In this document: positions 59,046-64,000 of the stretch, piece after piece | Numbering within the stretch: position 1 is the stretch's first letter | Layout of the letters: each line of letters starts with the position of its first letter | NCBI GenBank assembly: GCA_965197405.1 | Contig: OZ240206.1 | Coordinates: 3,100,001-3,164,000, forward strand | Source: G965197405 sp965197405 | Lineage (GTDB): Bacteria > Chloroflexota > Dehalococcoidia > Lucifugimonadales > JAGWBF01 | Length of the DNA: 64,000 nucleotides | Reading direction: 5' to 3' | The notes under the pieces: model-generated | Database searches by the model: none | What the model was told of the DNA's origin: nothing | The model's input: the letters and a program-made list of their open reading frames with translations, nothing else | Program-made: the position numbers and the translations under genes

Positions 59046-60517
59046 CTGGACTTTGTACATTCAGGCTGCGTAGGTCAGCGATTCTATGAAGCGGTCAAGT
59101 ATGGTGGGAGGGAGTTTTCGGATGTTGGGTTGAGCAGGGGATATGCCGAAAACGTCTGAGTTGAACCACAGGTGATGGCGGACCAGAGCGATAGCATCGG
59201 AGAAGGTGGGCAGGGCCTTGTGATACCAAGCTGCTGAGCGGACGGGTACGGCTTGGCCCCGGCCCAGTGCATGTGCTGCCAGTGTAACCCATGAGAACAA
59301 CCCGAAGAGCGCCGGTGTGGTGCGGGCGATGGCCAGGTCAGACCATTGGCGCTGAGTTTCCACTCCCAAGTGAGTGCGAACTTCCTGGAAGAGCCTGCCC
59401 CGTACTGGATACGGGGTGACCTCCAGCTGCCATCGCAACACGAACCATTCGATGATTCGAGTGGGCTCGAGTTGAGGTCGGTGCACAACAAGGCCTGTGG
59501 CCGGAACGCACCCATCGGGTCGCGTATCAAGACCCAACGGATAGGGACTGGAGCCTTACCCTTGTGATACCAGACCGCCGTATGCGAGGCGTTCTCCACT
59601 CTGCGTAGGGTACCGTCGTACCAGGGAACCATCACGGCAGTCCACGGGGTTGCCGGTTGATCGAGGAGCTGTTTTAGTGTGGGCAGCCGCTGACCTTTGA
59701 GCCGTGGGCGACCCATGTGTCCGGGCAGTCGAGGTGGAGCGGGTTCATAGAGCGCGGCGTCCAGACGCAACCGGGTGATGAAAGTGACCGGGCGAGTCAT
59801 GGACTGACAGAAGTGCAGCAGGTCGAGGACGGCATAGCTACTGTCAGCTACGATGACCAGGGTGCGGTGAGGCAGCCAACGACGGAGCTGGGCGATCATC
59901 TGACGCGCCCAATCGGTGAGCTTTTTGTGAGTCCGACCCATCTCCTGGTAATATCGCTCCGAGGGCGCCAGGGCAGTCAGCACAGGCAGCGCCCATGTCC
60001 GATGTGCCCAGGGTATGGGAGCCAGCCACATCAGGCTCACCCAGCGCAGGCCGGAGGCCTTGACGAAATGACTTGCGCTGGACCGCACTCCGTCGCGATA
60101 TATCCCCTTGGCCTTGATCCGCCTACCACGTCGCCGCTCCAGGGTCTCGTCGATCCCAAACACCAGTGGGCCATCGCTGTGATCGAGGTGTTGGATCAAG
60201 AGCAACAGCAGGCAGTGTGCCATCCGAAGGGGCGACCACCCGGCACGGTTGAGAACGTGGTGGTAACGGGCAAAGCTCGTGTCGTCGCTGAGCCCCATGA
60301 CCCGGAGCGCCGAGGTGACGGTGCGCTTGCGCGTCGCCAGGATTGCCCCAATTAGGAGCACCTGGGCCTTCGACCATGTCCTGGCCTGAAACATCACCTT
60401 GAACGGCTGGTGCAAGGGTATAATGACATCGGGCAGGGTGAGCATGACGTGACCTTTCGTAGTGGGTTGGTCTTGTCAGCTTACCCTGTTCTCTTCTATG
60501 TTTTGTACAAAGTCCAG
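59046..60517 (-). mobile_element. IS701-like insertion sequence (IS-a)
   Basis: A 1472-bp element with perfect 14-bp inverted ends CTGGACTTTGTACA and TGTACAAAGTCCAG, extended to 20 bp if the flanking TTAG and CTAA are counted. TTAG on the left and CTAA on the right both fit the YTAR target of IS701-type elements, but they are complements rather than a direct repeat. It carries one frameshifted transposase. Confidence 0.85.
59061..60445 (-). pseudogene. IS701-like DDE transposase with a frameshift
   Basis: The first frame from 60445 reads MLTLPDVIIPLHQPFKVMFQ, PLVFGIDETLERRRGRRIKA with a catalytic Asp, TLVIVADSSYAVLDLLHFCQ and PIRWVLIRDPMGAFRPQALLCTDL. Near 59480 it leaves the conserved frame. 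The family continuation EPTRIIEWFVLRWQLEVT ... VRTHLGVETQRQWSDLAIARTTPALFGLFS is in another frame that ends at 59061. In that part PYPVRGRL has been inserted between LEVT and FQEV, corresponding to 24 bp that contain the palindrome CCCGTACTGGATACGGG. The element is probably not autonomous now. Confidence 0.83.
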
Positions 60518-60521
60518 CTAA

Positions 60522-61381
60522 GAGCCTGTTTACAATCTTTTCAGGATTAGCACCGCGAAGGCGAGAACCACCATTTGCAGACTGGTATTGAGCTTTCTCT
60601 CGCAGTTCTTCCAGAGTCGGCGGCACTTCTCCAGCCAGGCAAAAGACCGCTCCACCACCCATCGCTGCGCCAGCACCACGAAAATGTGCAGTTCATTGCG
60701 TTTCACCACTTCCACCGAGGCTCCCAGCAGGCTCTGCACCGCTGCAGCAAAGGGCTTCCCGGTGTAACCCCCATCGACCAGCACTTGCTGCACCCGGCTC
60801 AGGTCGGCCCGGCGTTGGTCAAACATCGCCAAAGCCCCAGCCCGGTCCGTAACGTTGGCGGTGGTCACATGAATCGCATGGGGCAGCCCCTGAGTGTCCA
60901 CCGCGATGTGACGCTTAATCCCGGACACCTTCTTGCCCGAGTCATAGCCCTTGTTCTCGGCGCTGTCCGTGTTCTTGACGCTCTGGGCGTCCACGATGCA
61001 GAAGCTGGTCTGCTCTTTTCGACCATTGCTCCGTCGGGCCGCGCCAACCGATTTTTTTTAAGACCTGCTCCAGAATGGACTCTTTCTCTGAGTCGGGCCG
61101 CTCACTCCATTGCCGGAAATACTTGTAGCAAGTGCGCCAATCGGGGAAGTCCGCAGGGAGCATCCGCCACTGGCACCCGCTTTTCAGGAGGTAGAGCACC
61201 CCGCAGAAAACGTCGTACAAGTCCACGGTGCGGGGCTTGGTCCGTCGGCGGGCCGACTCCAACGTGGGAAGAATCCGGGCAAATTGCTCCCGGCAGATGT
61301 CGCTGGGATAGGAATGAGACATGATCACCCTGCCTTGGTAATAGTCTCAACTTAACATATCCTGAGAACGTAGACAGGTTC
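60522..61381 (-). mobile_element. IS5-family insertion sequence (IS-b)
   Basis: An 860-bp element with imperfect inverted ends (GAGCCTGTTTACAATCTTTT and the complement of GAACCTGTCTACGTTCTC). It lies directly against IS-a on the left (TAA at 60519-60521) and against the right MITE half (TTA at 61382-61384). Confidence 0.85.
60530..61322 (-). CDS. IS5-family transposase, two overlapping frames
   Basis: The first frame from 61322 reads MSHSYPSDICREQFARILPTLES, TKPRTVDLYDVFCGVLYLLKSGCQWRMLPADFPDW and ILEQVLKK. The second continues SNGRKEQTSFCIVDAQSVKNTD (first Asp), YDSGKKVSGIKRHIAVDTQGLPHAI, QVLVDGGYTGKPFAAAV (second Asp) and RWVVERSFAWLEKCRRLWKN (Glu) to 60530. The frames meet at a run of eight A (complement of 61052-61059), and the step needed is +1 or -2. 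Polymerase slippage on A8 could produce the fusion; alternatively one A is extra. Given the A run, I leave it as a possibly expressed gene. Confidence 0.8.
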
Positions 61382-61560
61382 TTAGGCGTGCTGCTATCCA
61401 AGCATTTCAGATTCCTCGATGCGCTCGGGATGACACGCGGCGGTGACCTGTATTCACCTGGCGTCGAGAATTAAAAGACCCTGCCGGCCTCCAGACGCGG
61501 GATAGCATACAGGCGTCGCGCAGCTGTAGAGGGCCGTCGAGACAGACGCCTCAGACTGGT

Positions 61561-62460
61561 TTATGGAGCAACAGAGGGCGACCAGGCGGGCCAGGTATCG
61601 GCGGCGGAGTTGTCGGTGAGGTTGACCTGGTTGGAGCCGTCGGCGTTCATCACGTATATCTCGGAGTTGCCGTCTCTGAGGGCGGTAAAGGTTATATAAT
61701 TGCCATCGGGGGACCAGTCGGGGTAGAGGTCGGGGGTGGTGTTATTGGTGAGATTGGTCGGCATCCTGCCATCGGCGGCGTTCATGACGTATATCTCGAG
61801 GTCGCCGTCCCTGTTGGTGTGAATCGCTATCTTGCTCCCGTCGGGGGACCAGGAAGGGGTCTCATCGAAGAACCGGTTGTGGGTGAGGTTAATTGGGTCA
61901 GATCCGTCGGTGTTCATCACGAACACCTCAATATTATAGAAGGCTGCCCTATCGGACATGTAAGCTATCTTGTCGCCCTTGGGAGACCAGTCAGGGTAAA
62001 TATCATGGTCAGGGTCAATGGTGAGGCGGGCCTGGTTGGAGCCGTCGGCATTCATGGTATATATCTCCTCGTTGCCGTGCCTGTTGGACTGGAAGGCGAT
62101 CATGCTGCCATCAGGGGACCAGGTAGGCCACGCATCCACGGAGGCGTTGAAGGTGAGACGGGTCACGTTAGCGCCATCGGCGTCCATGACATATATCTCG
62201 TGGTTGGTGCCGCCCTCCCTATCCGAGAAGAAGGCGATCCTGCCGCCATCGGGGGACCAGGCAGGCCCCTGGTCATCACTGGGATGATTGGTGAGGTTGA
62301 CCAGGTCGGAGCCGTCGGCATTCATGGCATATATTTCTTCGTTGCCATCCCTATCGGACTTGAAGGCGATGACGCCTTCCCCAAGCCCATCAGAGCCGCC
62401 GCAGGCCGCTCCCAGAGCAGCCAGAAGAGAGAAAACGGCGAGGCAAGCCCAGACCTTCAC
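61561..62460 (-). CDS. TolB/PD40-type beta-propeller lipoprotein
   Basis: A 299-residue exported lipoprotein. The N-terminus is a signal peptide VWACLAVFSLLAALGAACGG with a lipobox Cys near residue 20. Then follow about six TolB-like blades, each with the pattern IAFKSDRDGNEEIYAMNADGSDLVNLTNHP ... PAWSPDGGRIAF. WSPDG-like motifs recur as WSPDGGRIAF, WSPDGSMIAF, WSPKGDKIAYM, WSPDGSKIAI, WSPDGNYITF and a final WSPSVAP without the strand, so the last blade probably closes with the first. The acidic loops may bind calcium. GTG start. It may form a periplasmic or surface platform; no Tol/Pal genes are nearby. Confidence 0.9.
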   Translation of the reverse strand: MKVWACLAVFSLLAALGAACGGSDGLGEGVIAFKSDRDGNEEIYAMNADGSDLVNLTNHPSDDQGPAWSPDGGRIAFFSDREGGTNHEIYVMDADGANVTRLTFNASVDAWPTWSPDGSMIAFQSNRHGNEEIYTMNADGSNQARLTIDPDHDIYPDWSPKGDKIAYMSDRAAFYNIEVFVMNTDGSDPINLTHNRFFDETPSWSPDGSKIAIHTNRDGDLEIYVMNAADGRMPTNLTNNTTPDLYPDWSPDGNYITFTALRDGNSEIYVMNADGSNQVNLTDNSAADTWPAWSPSVAP

Positions 62461-62554
62461 TTAATCATTAACTCCATCTCGACTCAGGCTCGATTCAGGG
62501 AATGTTAGCAATGCCGCTGAGTGCTGTCAAGGGTAGAGTCGCTATTGCCAGGCC

Positions 62555-62650
62555 GATTGCAAAGTTCCCTCTCCCCTGGCGGGAGAGGGTCAGGATGAGG
62601 GGGAAGTTCCCCTCTGCAAAACGGCCACCCGCATCCCAACCTTCTCCCTT
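62555..62650. repeat. Palindromic repeat family B, second copy
   Basis: GATTGCAAAGTTCCCTCTCC with the hairpin CCCTCTCCCCTGGCGGGAGA and GGGTCAGGATGAGGG, then CCACCCGCATCCCAACCTTC. Same orientation and layout as the copy at 45137-45230. Confidence 0.65.
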
Positions 62651-62780
62651 GACACGCTTGATGCACATTAAACAAGTATTCGTGTCCGGCCCATAAGCTC
62701 TTTGGCAGACCTGAGTTAGTCCACGAGCCTGATTTCAACTTGTAAAACTCAATTTGCATCAAGCGTTTGACGGGAGAAGG
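62640..62780. repeat. Inverted repeat around a 81-base spacer
   Basis: CCTTCTCCCTTGACACGCTT at 62640 and its near-complement ending GACGGGAGAAGG at 62780 form arms of about 30 bases with few mismatches (62640-62669 and 62751-62780). They overlap the end of the family B copy. The rest of the 62461-63004 gap shows no gene. Confidence 0.55.
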
Positions 62781-63004
62781 GACTCTTGAGGCGCCTCTCA
62801 CGGCGCTTGGGCTGACTTTGCAATGGCCCTGCGCTATTGCCGCGCATTATTGAGACATGCCCATTGACAAACCAATGAAAGTTTGCTATTCTGCGCGCCG
62901 TAAATCTCATAAGAATATTGCCCAAGACTATTGGATAAGTCTACACTACGAAAAGACTCGATCATGGCGGGGACTCCAGGATCCCAGCTTACGGAGGAGG
63001 AATA

Positions 63005-64000
63005 ATGCGGTACAGATGGCTGCTCAATCCCAAGTTCTTGCTCTTCGCACCCCTGGCGCTTTTGCTGGTCGTAGCGGTGGCCTGCGGCGAGGACAGCACC
63101 CCTACCAGCCCCGCACCGACGGCCACGAGCCCTGCGCCCACAGCCACTAGCCCTGAACCTACAGAAGCCGGCCCGGCGGCTACGGCTCCCAGCACTGCAC
63201 CGACGGCGATGTCAACGGAGGTAATGGCGCCATCGCCGACTGCAATGCCAATGATGACGGAGCCGCCGATTGATATTGGAGTCGCAGTCTATGGAGACGC
63301 CGTAGCATTGGCCGAACGATACGACGGCACAACCCCCAGGTACGGCGGCAAGTTCCTGAACGTATTCAACCATAACGTCACCGGCCACGACTATCACCAG
63401 CACGTGGGTGGCGTCCAGCAAAGCCTGCCGCAGCTGCTGAACGGCCTGATCTGGCTCAACCCCTACGACTGGCAGGAGATTGTACCCGATCTGGCCTATT
63501 TCTGGGAGGTCAGTGACGACGGCCTGAGCTACACCTTCCACCTCAACGAGGGCGTAACCTGGCATGACGGAATGCCCTTCACCTCCGCGGACGTGAAATA
63601 CTCCTACGACCGCATCATAAATAACGGGAAGGTCGCCGGGAATACGGGAGAGGGAGCCGAGGAAGGCAACTTCAACAATACCCCGTGGGTCTACCTGATA
63701 GATAATGTGGAGGCCCCGGACCCACTCACGGTAGTGGTCAACGTCAAAGGCCCGACCCCGGCTGTCCTCGACGTGCTGGGCGATGGATATGCGAAAATCA
63801 TACCCAAGCACATCTCCGAGGTAGACCCCGTACACGCCGTGTCCGACGATCTCAAGCCGATAGGCACAGGACCCTTCAGACTGACGGAGCCGGTCACCAT
63901 CCAGCTCTGGAAGATGGAGAGGAACCCCGACTACTTCAAGCCGGGCCGTCCCTTCCTGGATGCCATTGACACCCATCAAATCCTTGATACTCAGACCCGG
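63005..64000 (+). CDS. ABC transporter substrate-binding lipoprotein, peptide type (partial)
   Basis: An open frame of 332 codons that continues past the right edge. It starts MRYRWLLNPKFLLFAPLALL followed by LVVAVACGE, a lipoprotein signal with lipobox Cys, then a repetitive linker with PTATSPAPTATSPEPT and many further Thr/Pro/Ala/Met residues. The SBP_bac_5 domain begins near residue 100 with PRYGGKFLNVFNHNVTGHDY. Later landmarks are LPQLLNGLIWLNPYD, YFWEVSDDGLSYTFHLNEGV then TWHDGMPFTSADVKYSYDRI, the classical signature, and PIGTGPFRL. It should bind peptides or other small solutes for an importer. GGAGGAGGAATA is an excellent ribosome site. Related to, but distinct from, the frameshifted binding protein at 48317-50211. 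Confidence 0.92.
   Translation, partial: MRYRWLLNPKFLLFAPLALLLVVAVACGEDSTPTSPAPTATSPAPTATSPEPTEAGPAATAPSTAPTAMSTEVMAPSPTAMPMMTEPPIDIGVAVYGDAVALAERYDGTTPRYGGKFLNVFNHNVTGHDYHQHVGGVQQSLPQLLNGLIWLNPYDWQEIVPDLAYFWEVSDDGLSYTFHLNEGVTWHDGMPFTSADVKYSYDRIINNGKVAGNTGEGAEEGNFNNTPWVYLIDNVEAPDPLTVVVNVKGPTPAVLDVLGDGYAKIIPKHISEVDPVHAVSDDLKPIGTGPFRLTEPVTIQLWKMERNPDYFKPGRPFLDAIDTHQILDTQTR

Larger units (their letters stand above)
58976..61492. mobile_element. MITE-like element A6, split by two insertion sequences
   Basis: The left part at 58986-59045 reads CAGGGCCTTTCAATTGTCAC ... GTCCTTGCCTTCTTAG, and the right part at 61382-61483 reads TTAGGCGTGCTGCTATCCAA ... CGAGAATTAAAAGACCCTG. Joined, they form the reverse complement of the A1/A2 element with few changes. 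Flanking decamers GCCAGTCTCC (58976-58985) and GCCGGCCTCC (61483-61492) agree at eight positions. Two IS elements lie in the former CTTCTTAGGCG site. Confidence 0.85.

Noticed and set aside
62505..62801. Open frame on the minus strand containing PHPDPLPPGERE
   Set aside because: This peptide is the translation of the family B palindromic repeat and is a known type of false gene call.
1..64000. tRNA, rRNA or riboswitch genes
   Set aside because: I looked for tRNA-like T-loop sequences and cloverleaf signs and for riboswitch-like leaders before metG and the metal importer and saw none. A covariance-model scan would be needed to be sure.

Overview
The window looks like a chromosomal piece of an uncultured, high-GC Chloroflexota bacterium, probably Dehalococcoidia and near the SAR202-type lineages. 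This is an inference. It rests on several paralogous amidohydrolases, an LLM flavin oxidoreductase, a large CaiB/BaiF CoA-transferase, thiolase-DUF35 pairs, D-aminoacylase-like proteins, lipoproteins with Thr/Pro/Ala-rich linkers, and many short dispersed palindromic repeats of the CATTCCGAGCGCAGCGAGG type. Housekeeping genes (tyrA, aroA, gmk, lipA, radC, rsmI, metG, polyprenyl synthase) show a core chromosome rather than a plasmid or virus. I saw no rRNA, tRNA or CRISPR array.

Layout. 1-2054 (minus): kbl followed by a gamma-glutamyltransferase that leaves the window. 2201-2358: a MITE-like element with a perfect 10-bp target duplication. 2419-3491: Tag-like glycosylase and a divergent cupin. 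3499-9803: a minus-strand run of formamidase, DinB-like, two amidohydrolases, EVE and TPR genes. 10038-11572: a DUF433/DUF5615 toxin-antitoxin pair whose toxin gene is split by an IS5-type element. 11887-15748: hydrolases, an LLM oxidoreductase and a PIG-L deacetylase. 16241-23601: CoA-transferase, two thiolase/DUF35 pairs and an M20 peptidase, a probable acyl-CoA catabolic unit. 23845-26635: a zinc/manganese-type ABC importer. 27868-31845: tyrA-aroA-gmk-lipA. 31916-36015: an orphan HicB and two tandem D-aminoacylase-like genes. 36134-40160: sugar nucleotidyltransferase, GT4 and GH63-like hydrolase. 40367-42958: a decayed NCS2 permease gene carrying another IS. 43178-46056: a secreted NTR-like protein, an alpha/beta hydrolase and radC. 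46066-50211: a peptide-type ABC importer with a frameshifted binding protein. 50544-54983: rsmI, a thioredoxin-like gene, metG and a prenyl synthase. 54980-58779: amidohydrolases and a HAD hydrolase. 58986-61483: a MITE split by two insertion sequences. 61561-64000: a TolB-like propeller lipoprotein and the start of a second peptide-binding lipoprotein.

The genes suggest a scavenging heterotroph that imports peptides and metals and degrades amides, N-acyl-D-amino acids and CoA-activated acids. The most striking structure is the mobile-DNA layer: a MITE family with clean target duplications, nested insertions, and an IS sitting in a toxin gene. The most striking biochemistry is the pair of thiolase/DUF35 modules, one lacking the thiolase cysteine, next to a fused two-domain CoA-transferase in which only one half keeps the catalytic aspartate. 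Several genes (three transposases, the NCS2 permease, one binding protein) carry single-base frameshifts, which may be real decay or assembly error.
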